Source: JAZNBI01 sp045586995 (GTDB lineage Bacteria > Bacillota > Clostridia > Oscillospirales > CAG-272). From it: 25,003 nt of DNA. The first letter of the stretch is position 1. Each line of letters begins with the position of its first letter. The notes beneath the pieces were generated by a model. The model was not told where the DNA came from. It worked only from the letters and a program-made list of their open reading frames with translations, and searched no databases. Both the position numbers and the translations under genes were made by a program. Location: assembly GCA_045586995.1 (NCBI GenBank), contig JAZNBI010000120.1, forward strand, positions 1 to 25,003, given 5' to 3'. Shown here in pieces: positions 14,040-22,866 of the stretch.

Positions 14040-14678
14040 TTATCCTCCGTATTTCATCAAGCTTTTAAGCGCAAGACGAATGATTTCTTCAAGCTCTGTA
14101 TTTTGAATATCGATTTTTTGCAAAGCCGCAATAGTTTCGGGCTTTGTGTATCCCAAAACCATAAGAGCATCCTGTGCCTCGGAAAGCTTGCTTTTTTGTC
14201 CCTTGTCGGAAGAAGTCGAATTAGACATCTGTAACGTGGGAGTTGAGGCGACGGAAGAATCCTTCAAAAGCTTGTCCTTTAGTTCAAGAACAATTCTCGC
14301 CGCGGTTTTTGCACCGACACCATTTGCTTTTGAAATTGCTTTTGTATCCTCCGAACAAACTGCCAATGCGAATTTCTCGGGCGAAAGCTGCGAAAGTACA
14401 GAAATTGCCGCCTTAGGTCCGACGCCCGATACTGTAAGAAGCATTTTAAAAACCGAAAGCTCTTGCGTTGAAGCAAACCCAAAAAGCTCTACGCCATCTT
14501 CTTTAACAGCCATATAAGTATATAGCTGCACGCGAGGCGGTGCTTCTACGGTAATATGAGGCGGCATCGCTTGATAGGTTGTATAACTTATTGTCAATTT
14601 ATATCCAACGCCGCCTGCGTCAACAACCGCGAATGTATCGGTGAGTTGTGCAAGTGTTCCGCTTATATAGTAAAACAT
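14040..14678 (-). CDS. ruvA: Holliday junction binding protein RuvA
   Basis: The tetrameric protein that holds the four-way junction and recruits RuvB. An N-terminal OB domain (1-65; MFYYISGTLAQ, DAGGVGYKL) comes first. It is followed by two helix-hairpin-helix motifs (LLTVSGVGPKAAISVLS near 80-96, ANGVGAKTAARIVLELKDKL near 118-137). A flexible polar linker (about 140-165) leads to domain III (SEAQDALMVLGY...KSLMKYGG), which contacts RuvB. The length of 212 is normal. AAGGAGA precedes the ATG. It lies 38 bp after the YfhO-family gene with no terminator between. Confidence 0.96.
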   Translation of the reverse strand: MFYYISGTLAQLTDTFAVVDAGGVGYKLTISYTTYQAMPPHITVEAPPRVQLYTYMAVKEDGVELFGFASTQELSVFKMLLTVSGVGPKAAISVLSQLSPEKFALAVCSEDTKAISKANGVGAKTAARIVLELKDKLLKDSSVASTPTLQMSNSTSSDKGQKSKLSEAQDALMVLGYTKPETIAALQKIDIQNTELEEIIRLALKSLMKYGG

Positions 14679-14716
14679 CTAAATCTCCTTGTTGTCTTCA
14701 ATTGTATTTTTATTTG

Positions 14717-17632
14717 TTATTCGTTGTCAGGTAAATCGTTTGAAGTGTTGGATCCTGATTTTTCAGATGATGCCAACGCAAATATTCTTATTTTTGATAA
14801 CGATGATTTTAATCTTTTATCAAAAAATAGTAAAACTATAAATATTGCAGTGCTCAATAATGTTACAGTAAGCCCGAGAGTGAATGCCAAAGGACGGTAT
14901 TTTACAGAAATATCATGCTCTCCTGCGCCTGCAATATTAAATGTTATGAGCGCATTTGCGGTTTCGCGTGTGTTAACTTCTTTCCCATCCACCGTAACAA
15001 TCCAACCGCTATCATAGGGAATTGTCAAAAGAACGGTCTGCTCGTCTTGTGTTGTTGTTATTTTCCCGGTGAGATTATCCTCGGAATAGTTTTCGTCTAC
15101 TATAAATTGAGTTTGAGAAAGCTCGTTTATAGCATCCTCGAATACATCTTGGTTGAAATAAAAGAAGGCATTGGCATCCTGCTTTACATAAAGCACGGTA
15201 GTGGTCAAATACATTTGAAGCTCAATGATCTCTCCCTTTTTAAACGTGCCGAGGAAAATCGAACGCGTACTGTCGCTCCCGTAAAATGTTCCGTAAGATT
15301 TTCCGTTTAGCGCAAGCTCAACCTCCCTCGGATAGTCACTTGGCAGATAAAAATAGATCTGTCCGTCTTTCGGGGCGGTTATTGTATACGAAATAATAGC
15401 ATCGCGGTCGGAAGAGCTCGGAACGTATTTGTAGTGCTCGGCAATTGAACTTTTTAAACAACCCTGAATATCTGTTGTGTTGAGTTTTATGGGAGAGAAA
15501 ACCTCGATCGTTTCCTCTTTGCCAAGCATGGCGGTTACAAAAGCGTTCAGCTTTTCATAAGGAGTAGAATAGTAAGATATTCCGCTGATGTCGGTAAAGG
15601 TAAATTTGCGAATATCCGAGCTTACGGCGTATCCTATTGAAAGCGCGTATTTGTTTAGATATGCATTGTAATTTTCGTCGGACGCAAATTCGGAATAATA
15701 TTCGGATATAAAATCGTTTGTAGTTACTGTTTCGGGGTAATAGGTTTTGTTAACTTCATTTTGAGTGATTATATATTTTATACCGAGCAGGGAATCTGAA
15801 AGCGGATTTCCTCCGTTGTATTTTGACCAGTGTGACTTTGATGAATATCCAAAATGCTTTAAGAACGCGATAGTATCCGAATTCAGTGTGGAGGTTGAGT
15901 TGGTTAGCCCCCTTATATCAAGTGCCATATTATCGTTCACCTTGCGATGGTGAGTTTTTTCCATTCGATAAAATGAGTCATCCGAATCCTTAACCGTTTC
16001 GACAATAGGACGAATACCGCCAATAAAGTTGTTGTAGGAGCTGTAACTCGAGTATGCGACATCTGCGCCCAATCCTAAATCACATATAAGTCCGTTTAAA
16101 AAGAGCTCTGCGCAAACGAAAAGCGAAATCATTGCAGTAAAGGTTCGGGAGCTTTGCGATTTTATAATCATACAAAGCAAAATCATATATATTGCCAAAG
16201 CAATCAATGCAAACCAAATCGTTTGGAACGACTGTAATTTCCCGGCAGTATATTCTCCTTTGTTTTGGTCTAGCACATAGCTGTCAAAGCTGAATTTTTG
16301 AAGGAACATAACAACAATTGCTATAACCGATGAAATTCCCAAAACCGTTTTTCCGCTAACCGATTTTAAGTTTTCAAATCCTTTATACGCGAGAACCAGT
16401 AAGAAAAAGCAGAGGATAAAACTGTTACGGTAATTTAGCCAATTGGGATTTTGAAATCCGTGCCAAATAAGATTTAAGGGATTCAATATAAAGCTGAGAA
16501 GGAAGAAGACGATAAAAACACCCGAAAATATTTTTTCGCGAACGGAAATTTTGTTTGTAATAAAATAAATGGGGATGAGAATAATCGAAATAACTCCGCA
16601 ATAAACAAACGGAAGTCCCTCTACACGAACGGTATCATAAGTTCCGGGAAGAAATTTTGTCAAGAAATCCAAGAAGTCAAATTTTGTGAAAAACCCCCAA
16701 TTTGGATTTGAAAAGTCTGTTTTCCCAAATGTAAGCGAATAATACGAAGTTAAAACAATAACAGCCGAAATGCCGATTGCGAGCAGGGAAGCGAGAGCAA
16801 TTCTTGAAAGAGAGCGCAAAAAATGAAGCTTCTCTTTTAAAGGATTATTCAAGCCGTTTTCGTTGTTTGCGAAATAGTAATACATAAAATAAATGGCAAC
16901 ATATAGGCATACCATATATCCAATGTAAAAATTACTCATCACAGAAAGTGACAAAATAAACACAAAAAGCTTGTATTTTTTGTTCTTTATAAGTTCTTCT
17001 ATTGAATAGGTTAGAATAGGAAGCCACATAAGAGCGTCTATCCACATAGAGTTATGTTGCTGCACGACTGCGTATGAGGTGAGCGCATACATTGTCGAAA
17101 AAATAATAATAGAAACCTTGTTTGGTTTGCGAGATGTTTTATGGAGATAAAAGGCAAATGTCGCGCCCGAAATTCCGCATTTAACCAAGAAGATACACAA
17201 AAGTGCCTCGAGTATTTTATCTTGCGGAAAAAGTGCAACTATATAAGAAAAAGGGCTTGCGATATAATACCCGTAAATACCCATAAATTCACCGCCGAGC
17301 GCGCGAGAGAAAGAATAAAGCAAGCTTGTATCACCATAGATAAAATTTCTTAATGCCTCGTAAAAATAGACGTATTGCCCGTTTAAATCAAGCACTAAAA
17401 CCGAGCCGTCACCAAACGGATGAATTTCCATAGCGACATATATTAAATACATAATTAAGGCGGGAACTAAAAATGCAAATGCGAGATATGAATATTCGTA
17501 ATTATATAGTGCCCCGGAAAATTTTCTTATTCTACCCAAACAACTTGTTTTTTCGTAAATATCGTTTACACCTGCGTTTTCGGAGATGATTGCCTCGGGA
17601 TGAAATTCCTGATTTTTTTTGTTTTCGTTCAT
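14717..17632 (-). CDS. YfhO-family polytopic membrane protein
   Basis: The protein has 971 residues. A cytoplasmic N-terminus of about 45 residues precedes a block of about twelve helices (residues 48-520). A large extracytoplasmic region (about 530-935) with two beta-rich parts follows, then one last helix (about 937-957) and a basic tail. GDGSVLVLDLNGQYVYFYEALR after the first helix and SFSRALGGEFMGIYGYYIASPF are typical of PF09586 (YfhO), a GT-C-fold group. In Bacillus, YfhO and its relatives glycosylate lipoteichoic acid using undecaprenyl-phosphate sugars. A cell-envelope glycosylation role is inferred here. The ribosome site is weak: AAAAAGG lies about 15 nt before the ATG, with an overlapping out-of-frame ATG between. 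It lies between the DUF951 gene and ruvA on one strand. Confidence 0.88.
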   Translation of the reverse strand: MNENKKNQEFHPEAIISENAGVNDIYEKTSCLGRIRKFSGALYNYEYSYLAFAFLVPALIMYLIYVAMEIHPFGDGSVLVLDLNGQYVYFYEALRNFIYGDTSLLYSFSRALGGEFMGIYGYYIASPFSYIVALFPQDKILEALLCIFLVKCGISGATFAFYLHKTSRKPNKVSIIIFSTMYALTSYAVVQQHNSMWIDALMWLPILTYSIEELIKNKKYKLFVFILSLSVMSNFYIGYMVCLYVAIYFMYYYFANNENGLNNPLKEKLHFLRSLSRIALASLLAIGISAVIVLTSYYSLTFGKTDFSNPNWGFFTKFDFLDFLTKFLPGTYDTVRVEGLPFVYCGVISIILIPIYFITNKISVREKIFSGVFIVFFLLSFILNPLNLIWHGFQNPNWLNYRNSFILCFFLLVLAYKGFENLKSVSGKTVLGISSVIAIVVMFLQKFSFDSYVLDQNKGEYTAGKLQSFQTIWFALIALAIYMILLCMIIKSQSSRTFTAMISLFVCAELFLNGLICDLGLGADVAYSSYSSYNNFIGGIRPIVETVKDSDDSFYRMEKTHHRKVNDNMALDIRGLTNSTSTLNSDTIAFLKHFGYSSKSHWSKYNGGNPLSDSLLGIKYIITQNEVNKTYYPETVTTNDFISEYYSEFASDENYNAYLNKYALSIGYAVSSDIRKFTFTDISGISYYSTPYEKLNAFVTAMLGKEETIEVFSPIKLNTTDIQGCLKSSIAEHYKYVPSSSDRDAIISYTITAPKDGQIYFYLPSDYPREVELALNGKSYGTFYGSDSTRSIFLGTFKKGEIIELQMYLTTTVLYVKQDANAFFYFNQDVFEDAINELSQTQFIVDENYSEDNLTGKITTTQDEQTVLLTIPYDSGWIVTVDGKEVNTRETANALITFNIAGAGEHDISVKYRPLAFTLGLTVTLLSTAIFIVLLFFDKRLKSSLSKIRIFALASSEKSGSNTSNDLPDNE

Positions 17633-17706
17633 TGGTTCATAACTGCCTTTTTAAAGACATCCTTTCCCTTGAAAGTTAAAAGTATATTGAAAAAATGAGC
17701 ATTCGT

Positions 17707-17925
17707 TTATCGGTCTTGTGCTCTCTCTGAATCGGCAATTGCAGAGGTTAGTCTTTTTATGGATTTTTCAAATTTTATTCTGTCGATAACCATATCTCTA
17801 CCGCATTTAAGGCATATGACCCTGATATCACTACCCACACGAAGAATTTTAAACCGTGCTCCGCCGCATGGGTGATTTTTTTTTAATTCAGCAATATCTC
17901 CAACCGAAAGCTTCATTGGTAGCAT
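17707..17925 (-). CDS. DUF951 family protein
   Basis: This 72-residue protein has the family pattern: KLSVGDIAELKKNHPCGG, then ARFKILRVGSDIRVICLKCGRDMVIDR. The HPCGG and CLKCGR parts supply three cysteines and could bind a metal; this is inferred. GGAGGTG precedes the ATG at 17925 by nine bases; a second ATG three codons later gives the more usual MKLSVGD start and cannot be excluded. DUF951 proteins are small, widespread in Firmicutes and of unknown function, often near chromosome-maintenance genes. It heads the minus-strand run towards ruvB and has a strong promoter of its own. Confidence 0.9.
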   Translation of the reverse strand: MLPMKLSVGDIAELKKNHPCGGARFKILRVGSDIRVICLKCGRDMVIDRIKFEKSIKRLTSAIADSERAQDR

Positions 17926-17968
17926 ATTTTACTGCACCTCCGTTAAGGTTTTACAAAATATATAAAAA

Positions 17969-17997
17969 ATTATACCACAAAAAACACATATTGTAAA
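17969..17997 (-). promoter_or_regulatory. Promoter of the DUF951-yfhO-ruvAB run
   Basis: On the minus strand, TTTACA (17997-17992), a 17-nt spacer and TATAAT (17974-17969) in the context GTGGTATAAT. Confidence 0.75.
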
Positions 17998-18046
17998 CCA
18001 AAATTTATTTATATATTATAATATTTTTTTAAATCGTAAAAATGTT

Positions 18047-18075
18047 TTGACTTATTGACATCTGTGTGGTATAAT
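18047..18075 (+). promoter_or_regulatory. Promoter of the ruvC operon
   Basis: TTGACT at 18047-18052, a 17-nt spacer and TATAAT at 18070-18075, with TG at 18067-18068 making an extended -10. It is back to back with the DUF951 promoter. The second TTGACA at 18055-18060 is too close to the -10 to serve it. The 207-bp gap (17926-18132) holds only these promoters and leader sequences. Confidence 0.75.
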
Positions 18076-18132
18076 TTAACATAAGTAATTGTATCTATAC
18101 ATTTTCAAAAAGAGAGGTTATGACAAAGAGTT

Positions 18133-18630
18133 ATGATAATTCTCGGAATCGACCCCGGTATTGCCATTGTTGGATGGGGCGTTATCGACTATAATAGATC
18201 CAAATTAAAAACTATAGATTACGGTGCTGTTGAAACTCCCGCGGGAATGGACACCGAGCAAAGACTTATTATAATTTTTAATGAAATTACCGAAATAATA
18301 AAAAAATACAATCCGGAGTATATGGCAATAGAGGAGCTTTTTTGGAACACAAACCAAAAGACCGGAATCAGAGTTGCAGAGGCAAGAGGAGTTATTTTGC
18401 TTGCTGCTAAATTGTTGGGAGTGGATATACGCGAATACACTCCGCTTCAAGTTAAACAGGCAGTCGTCGGATACGGACGAGCCGAGAAAAAGCAGGTCAT
18501 GTCAATGGTAACAATGCTTTTGGGATTATCCTCGATACCTAAACCCGATGATACGGCAGACGCTTTGGCAATCGCTATTTGCCATGCTCATTGCGGATGC
18601 TCAAAATTAGCGGATTATTACAACAAATAG
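18133..18630 (+). CDS. ruvC: Holliday junction endonuclease RuvC
   Basis: The dimeric resolvase that cuts junctions delivered by RuvAB. The 165-residue protein has an RNase H-like fold. The expected acidic residues are Asp7 in ILGIDPG, Glu67 in MAIEELFW, and Asp140 and Asp143 in PDDTADALAIAICHAH. VKQAVVGYGRAEKKQVMSMV is the family signature. The start is fixed by the universal MIILGIDPG opening and by an in-frame stop at 18121. The only good ribosome site, AGAGAGG (18111-18117), is 15 bases away, and an out-of-frame ATG at 18120 lies between. It is the first gene of the plus-strand run. Confidence 0.96.
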   Translation: MIILGIDPGIAIVGWGVIDYNRSKLKTIDYGAVETPAGMDTEQRLIIIFNEITEIIKKYNPEYMAIEELFWNTNQKTGIRVAEARGVILLAAKLLGVDIREYTPLQVKQAVVGYGRAEKKQVMSMVTMLLGLSSIPKPDDTADALAIAICHAHCGCSKLADYYNK

Positions 18631-18640
18631 GAGTTTTTAA

Positions 18641-19504
18641 ATGTGGTGTTCTCAAAAATGGGATGATTATGAGCTTATCGATGCTTCTGACGGAGAGCGT
18701 CTTGAGCGTTGGGGAAAATATATTTTAATTCGTCCCGACCCTCAGATTATTTGGAAAAATTCAAAACGCAGTCCGCTTTGGAAAAATGCAGACGGTATAT
18801 ATAGACGCTCATCCGGTGGCGGCGGTTCTTGGGTTAAGAATAAAACACCTGCGTCATGGACGATTACTTATGACAATTTGAAATTTTTAATAAAGCCGAT
18901 GGGATTTAAACACACAGGGCTCTTTCCCGAGCAAGCAGCCAATTGGGATTGGTTTTCCGAGCTCATTAAAAATTCAAAGCGTCCTATAAAGGTTTTAAAC
19001 CTTTTTGCGTATACAGGCGGAGCTACTGTTGCCGCCGCCAAAGCAGGTGCATCTGTGTGTCATGTCGATGCCTCGAAGGGTATGGTTGCCCAAGCCAAAG
19101 AAAATGCAGCGCTTTCGGGGCTCGGAAATGCAAAAATTCGATATATCGTAGATGATTGCAAAAAGTTTGTTGAACGTGAGATAAAGCGCGGAAACTTTTA
19201 TGACGGAATAATTATGGATCCACCCTCTTATGGTCGAGGCCCCTCGGGAGAGGTCTGGAAAATTGAGGATTCTATTGGTGATTTGGTGGATTTAACTTCA
19301 AAAATATTGTCCAAAGAGCCGCTGTTCTTTCTCATAAATTCGTATACTACAGGGCTTTCACCGCTAACAATGCAATATATCCTCGGATTGAAAGTGTCGT
19401 CAAAATTCGGCGGAAAGGTAGAGGCAGGGGAGCTTTCACTGCCTGTAACGTCAAGTGGATTGTTACTGCCCTGCGGTTCAAGTGCCAGATGGTTTCTGCA
19501 ATAA
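18641..19504 (+). CDS. Class I SAM-dependent rRNA methyltransferase (RlmI/RlmK-like)
   Basis: The 287-residue Rossmann methyltransferase binds SAM at VLNLFAYTGGATVAAA (118-133). Its DPPSYGRG (193-200) is the NPPY-like motif IV of the PF10672/RlmI-RlmK group. Residues 1-110 form an N-terminal part with KYILIRPDPQIIWK and a glycine-rich RRSSGGGGSW. The full PUA domain of E. coli RlmI is lacking. The substrate is probably 23S rRNA, but the base and position are not readable from sequence. It starts 10 bp after ruvC with AGGAG as ribosome site, and 21 bp separate it from ecfA1, so it is co-transcribed. Confidence 0.9.
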   Translation: MWCSQKWDDYELIDASDGERLERWGKYILIRPDPQIIWKNSKRSPLWKNADGIYRRSSGGGGSWVKNKTPASWTITYDNLKFLIKPMGFKHTGLFPEQAANWDWFSELIKNSKRPIKVLNLFAYTGGATVAAAKAGASVCHVDASKGMVAQAKENAALSGLGNAKIRYIVDDCKKFVEREIKRGNFYDGIIMDPPSYGRGPSGEVWKIEDSIGDLVDLTSKILSKEPLFFLINSYTTGLSPLTMQYILGLKVSSKFGGKVEAGELSLPVTSSGLLLPCGSSARWFLQ

Positions 19505-19525
19505 TTTTTTCAAGAAGGATTTTAT

Positions 19526-20377
19526 ATGTCAAATGTTTTCATAAAAGCCGAACATCTTGCGTTTTCTTACGAAGAAACTAAAAATTCTGTAATTAAAGAT
19601 GTTTCGTTTGAAATAAATCTCGGCGAATATGTTGCAATAATCGGTCACAACGGTTCTGGAAAATCAACTCTCGCCAAGCTTTTAAATATGATATTGATTC
19701 CTACATACGGGAAGATATACGTAGATGGTAAGGATATAACATCTTCGGATATGTCTGACGAGGATATATACACTCTCAGACGTAATGTGGGAATGGTGTT
19801 CCAAAATCCCGACAATCAGCTTGTCGCGGCCGTTGTCGAAGAAGATGTAGCGTTCGGGCCTGAAAATCTTGGCGTACCTTCGAACGAGATACGCGAACGA
19901 GTAAATCATGCTTTGAATGTTGTCGGAATGAAAGAGTTTGCAAAATATGATCCGTCGCGGCTTTCGGGTGGTCAAAAACAGCGCGTTGCTATTGCGGGAT
20001 TGATTGCAATGCTACCCAAATGTATGATTTTCGACGAATCCACCGCAATGCTTGATCCTAATGGGCGCAAAGAAGTTATGGATACCATAGAGCATCTTAA
20101 TCGCGATTTGGGAATTACAACTGTAATAATTACTCACAATATGGATGAGGCGGCCAGAGCAGACCGAATTATAGTGCTCAACGACGGTGAGATTTTTCTT
20201 GACGGTACGCCGAAAGAAGTATTTGCTTCTTATAGGATGCTCAATTCTATCGGCTTGAGTGTTCCTCAATGCACTGAGCTTATGCAACGTATAAAGTCAC
20301 ATGGGATCGATGTTTTAGCAGAATCGGTTACTCCCGATGAATGTGTCGATGAATTAATTCGTATTTTAAAAAAATAA
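19526..20377 (+). CDS. ecfA1: Energy-coupling factor transporter ATPase EcfA1
   Basis: One of two ATPases of the ECF vitamin/metal-uptake module on the inner face of the membrane. Features are Walker A GHNGSGKST (40-48), Q-loop VFQNPDNQLVAAVVEEDVAFGPENLG (Gln93), signature LSGGQKQRVAIAG (146-158) and Walker B CMIFDESTAMLDP with Asp170 and Glu171. The FQNPDNQ Q-loop and the ESTAMLDP D-loop are typical of EcfA1 rather than EcfA2. The length of 283 is normal. It lies 10 bp before ecfA2 and is followed by ecfT, the standard ribosomal-operon-style order ecfA1-ecfA2-ecfT-truA. Confidence 0.95.
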   Translation: MSNVFIKAEHLAFSYEETKNSVIKDVSFEINLGEYVAIIGHNGSGKSTLAKLLNMILIPTYGKIYVDGKDITSSDMSDEDIYTLRRNVGMVFQNPDNQLVAAVVEEDVAFGPENLGVPSNEIRERVNHALNVVGMKEFAKYDPSRLSGGQKQRVAIAGLIAMLPKCMIFDESTAMLDPNGRKEVMDTIEHLNRDLGITTVIITHNMDEAARADRIIVLNDGEIFLDGTPKEVFASYRMLNSIGLSVPQCTELMQRIKSHGIDVLAESVTPDECVDELIRILKK

Positions 20378-20387
20378 GGAATTTACA

Positions 20388-21245
20388 ATGTCAAAAATCA
20401 CTCTCGAAAACATTTCATTTACTTACAGCCCCGGAACGCCTTTTGAAAAAAAAGCGTTGGACGGTATTAATCTGAATATAAAAAACGGCTCTATTACAGG
20501 CATTATAGGTCATACCGGCTCAGGCAAATCGACACTTGTCAGATTGTTAAATGGTCTTGCAAGGCCGTCTGAAGGCAGAGTTTTGCTTGATGGCGAGGAT
20601 ATATGGGCAAAGCCGAAAGAAATTTCAAAAATAAGATTTCGAGTCGGACTTGTTATGCAATATCCCGAATATCAGCTTTTTGAAGAAACGATAGAGCAAG
20701 ATATAGCTTTTGGGCCTAAAAACATGAAGCTTTCTGCCGAAGAAATTTCCGAAAGAGTAAGACACGCAGCGAAGTTTGTTTCACTTGATGAAAGTTATTT
20801 TCCGCGCTCTCCGTTTGAGCTTTCGGGTGGAGAAAAAAGACGCGCGGCAATTGCGGGAGTTATGGCAATGTATCCCGATGTGTTGGTATTGGATGAACCG
20901 GCAGCGGGGCTTGATCCTATGGGACGAAAATCGCTTCTCGACGGTATATGCGAATATCGCGCCAATACGGGTGCAACTATTGTTATCGTCAGTCACAGCA
21001 TGGAGGATATGGCTCAATATTGTGATGATATTATTGTTATGGCGGACGGTAAGATTCCAATGCAAGGAAGTTGCCATGACGTATTTTCAAGGTCGGAGGA
21101 GCTTTTATCTATGGGGCTCGATATACCTCAAATAACTCAACTTATGATTATGCTGAAAAATAACGGAATTAAATCCGATTGTGCAATATATACCGTAGAT
21201 GATGCCGAAAAATCCATTTTAAAACTTTTAGAAAATATAAAATAA
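20388..21245 (+). CDS. ecfA2: Energy-coupling factor transporter ATPase EcfA2
   Basis: The partner ATPase of EcfA1. Walker A is GHTGSGKST (41-49). The Q-loop VMQYPEYQLFEETIEQDIAFGPKN (Gln91) has the PEYQLFEET sequence diagnostic of EcfA2. The signature is LSGGEKRRAAIAG (145-157) and Walker B is VLVLDEPAAGLDP (Asp169, Glu170). The length is 285 residues. The asymmetry between this Q-loop and that of the upstream gene supports a heterodimer. The ribosome site AAGGA lies shortly before the ATG, right after the ecfA1 stop codon. Confidence 0.95.
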   Translation: MSKITLENISFTYSPGTPFEKKALDGINLNIKNGSITGIIGHTGSGKSTLVRLLNGLARPSEGRVLLDGEDIWAKPKEISKIRFRVGLVMQYPEYQLFEETIEQDIAFGPKNMKLSAEEISERVRHAAKFVSLDESYFPRSPFELSGGEKRRAAIAGVMAMYPDVLVLDEPAAGLDPMGRKSLLDGICEYRANTGATIVIVSHSMEDMAQYCDDIIVMADGKIPMQGSCHDVFSRSEELLSMGLDIPQITQLMIMLKNNGIKSDCAIYTVDDAEKSILKLLENIK

Positions 21246-21256
21246 GGACATAAATA

Positions 21257-22072
21257 ATGAAAAACATTGCACTGGGACAATTCTATCCCGCGGACTCATA
21301 TTTACACAAGCTTGATCCGCGCTTTAAAATTGTCATAGCCATTCTTTATATTGTGTGCGCGTTTGTTTGTACTTCGTTAATAAGCTATTTGATGCTTGCT
21401 TTGTCGGCTTGTATCATTGTTTTGATAAGTAGAATACCGTTTAAAGTTGTATTAAAATCGCTCAAGGCAATATTTTTTATATTGATTTTTACCGTTATAG
21501 TAAATATTTTTTTTACTTCCGGTGAATATCTTTTGTTTGAATGGAAATTCATAAAAATATACCGCGAGGGTATTTTAAATGCATTTTACATGATAATAAG
21601 AATTATGGCTCTTATTATTGGTTCAAGTATGTTTCTGACGTATACAACGACTCCAATTGCCCTTACCGATGGAATTGAGCAGCTTTTTGCCCCGTTAAAA
21701 AAAATAAATTTGCCCGTTCACGAATTCGCGATGATGATGACTATCGCTCTTCGTTTTATTCCGACGTTACTTGAAGAAACAGAACGTATAGTTTCTGCGC
21801 AAAAAGCACGCGGAGCGGATTTTTCAACAGGAAGCTTAATAGAGAGAGCAAAAGCGATGATACCTATTTTAATACCGCTTTTTGTATCCGCGTTTAGACG
21901 CGCGGATGAGCTTGCGACAGCTATGGAGTGCCGATGCTATCACGGCGGAGAAGGCCGCACCAGAATGAATATATTAAAATCCTCGACACTTGATATTGTA
22001 TCGCTTGGCATAATAATTGCTTTCGGTGTTATGCTTTTTGCGCTTAATAATTTTTCAATTATTGGTGTTTAA
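21257..22072 (+). CDS. ecfT: Energy-coupling factor transporter transmembrane protein EcfT
   Basis: The membrane scaffold that links the EcfA1/A2 ATPases to interchangeable S components. The 271 residues hold several membrane helices (about 25-58, 66-86, 108-130, 245-268). The coupling-helix region carries AQKARGADF (ARG at 184-186) and a second, slightly varied site, MECRCYHGGEGRTR (223-236). These are the conserved contacts with the ATPases. The N-terminal GQFYPADSYLHKLDPRFK is a family signature. AAGGACATAAAT precedes the ATG. No S component is in this operon, as expected for a shared (group II) module. Confidence 0.95.
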   Translation: MKNIALGQFYPADSYLHKLDPRFKIVIAILYIVCAFVCTSLISYLMLALSACIIVLISRIPFKVVLKSLKAIFFILIFTVIVNIFFTSGEYLLFEWKFIKIYREGILNAFYMIIRIMALIIGSSMFLTYTTTPIALTDGIEQLFAPLKKINLPVHEFAMMMTIALRFIPTLLEETERIVSAQKARGADFSTGSLIERAKAMIPILIPLFVSAFRRADELATAMECRCYHGGEGRTRMNILKSSTLDIVSLGIIIAFGVMLFALNNFSIIGV

Positions 22073-22080
22073 GGCGGTGA
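22071..22080 (+). promoter_or_regulatory. truA: Ribosome binding site deciding the truA TTG start
   Basis: AAGGCGGTGA overlaps the ecfT stop codon and lies five bases before the TTG at 22085. No ATG or GTG in frame lies between the upstream stop and this TTG. Confidence 0.75.
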
Positions 22081-22084
22081 TATT

Positions 22085-22843
22085 TTGAAATTATTGCTGA
22101 AACTTGCTTTTTTAGGAACTAATTATTGCGGTTATCAGGTTCAAAAAAACGGAGCAACGATTCAAGAAGAGCTCAACAAAGCATCAAAAGCACTCTTTGG
22201 GTTTGATTGTGATATAGTAGGATGCAGTCGAACAGACAGTGGTGTTCACGCAAACGAATTTTGCGCTACCGTTTGTAAAAAAGGAGCATCGCAAATAGAA
22301 ACTTCAATACCTATTCAATCTGTGCCAAGCGCTTTTAATTCGCTTCTTCCGAGCGACATCGCAGTAAAAGAAGCGTCATTTGTTCCGGATACTTTTCATG
22401 CTCGTTATGATGTCAAATACAAAGAGTATGTTTATCGCTTTTATAACGGTAAGGTTCGAGATCCATTTGAAGAAGGAAGATCTTTGTGCTTGCCAAAGCC
22501 GATTGACAAAGATACTGTTGAATTGATGTCAAAAGCTGCAGGTTATTTTTGCGGGACACATGATTTTTTGTCATATATGGCACAGGGAAGCCGTGTTGAA
22601 AGCACAATAAGAACCGTGTTTTATGCCGAGGTCTTTACTTTCGGGGATATTATTACGTTTAAAGTTGCCGCAGACGGCTTTCTTTACAATATGGTAAGGA
22701 TCATGGCGGGAACGCTTTTAATGGTTGCAAACGGCAAAATTCCCCCGGAAGATATTGTAAAAATCACTGACAGCCGTAACAGATGCGCTGCGGGGATGAC
22801 GGCGCCTGCTTATGGACTGTATCTTAATAAAGTTGAATATTAA
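22085..22843 (+). CDS. truA: tRNA pseudouridine(38-40) synthase TruA
   Basis: Converts uridines 38-40 of the tRNA anticodon arm to pseudouridine. The 252-residue protein has LLLKLAFLGTNYCGYQVQKNGATIQEEL at its start, with the catalytic Asp51 in CSRTDSGVHANEF. Further family blocks are FHARYDVKYKEYVYRFYNGKVRDPF and AADGFLYNMVRIMAGTLLMVANGKI. The TTG start at 22085 is supported by a nearly perfect ribosome site. Placement right after ecfT is the common Firmicutes arrangement. Co-transcription with ecfA1-A2-T is implied by the 12-bp gap. Confidence 0.95.
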   Translation: MKLLLKLAFLGTNYCGYQVQKNGATIQEELNKASKALFGFDCDIVGCSRTDSGVHANEFCATVCKKGASQIETSIPIQSVPSAFNSLLPSDIAVKEASFVPDTFHARYDVKYKEYVYRFYNGKVRDPFEEGRSLCLPKPIDKDTVELMSKAAGYFCGTHDFLSYMAQGSRVESTIRTVFYAEVFTFGDIITFKVAADGFLYNMVRIMAGTLLMVANGKIPPEDIVKITDSRNRCAAGMTAPAYGLYLNKVEY

Positions 22844-22866
22844 CTTCATTCATTATGGAGAAAAAA

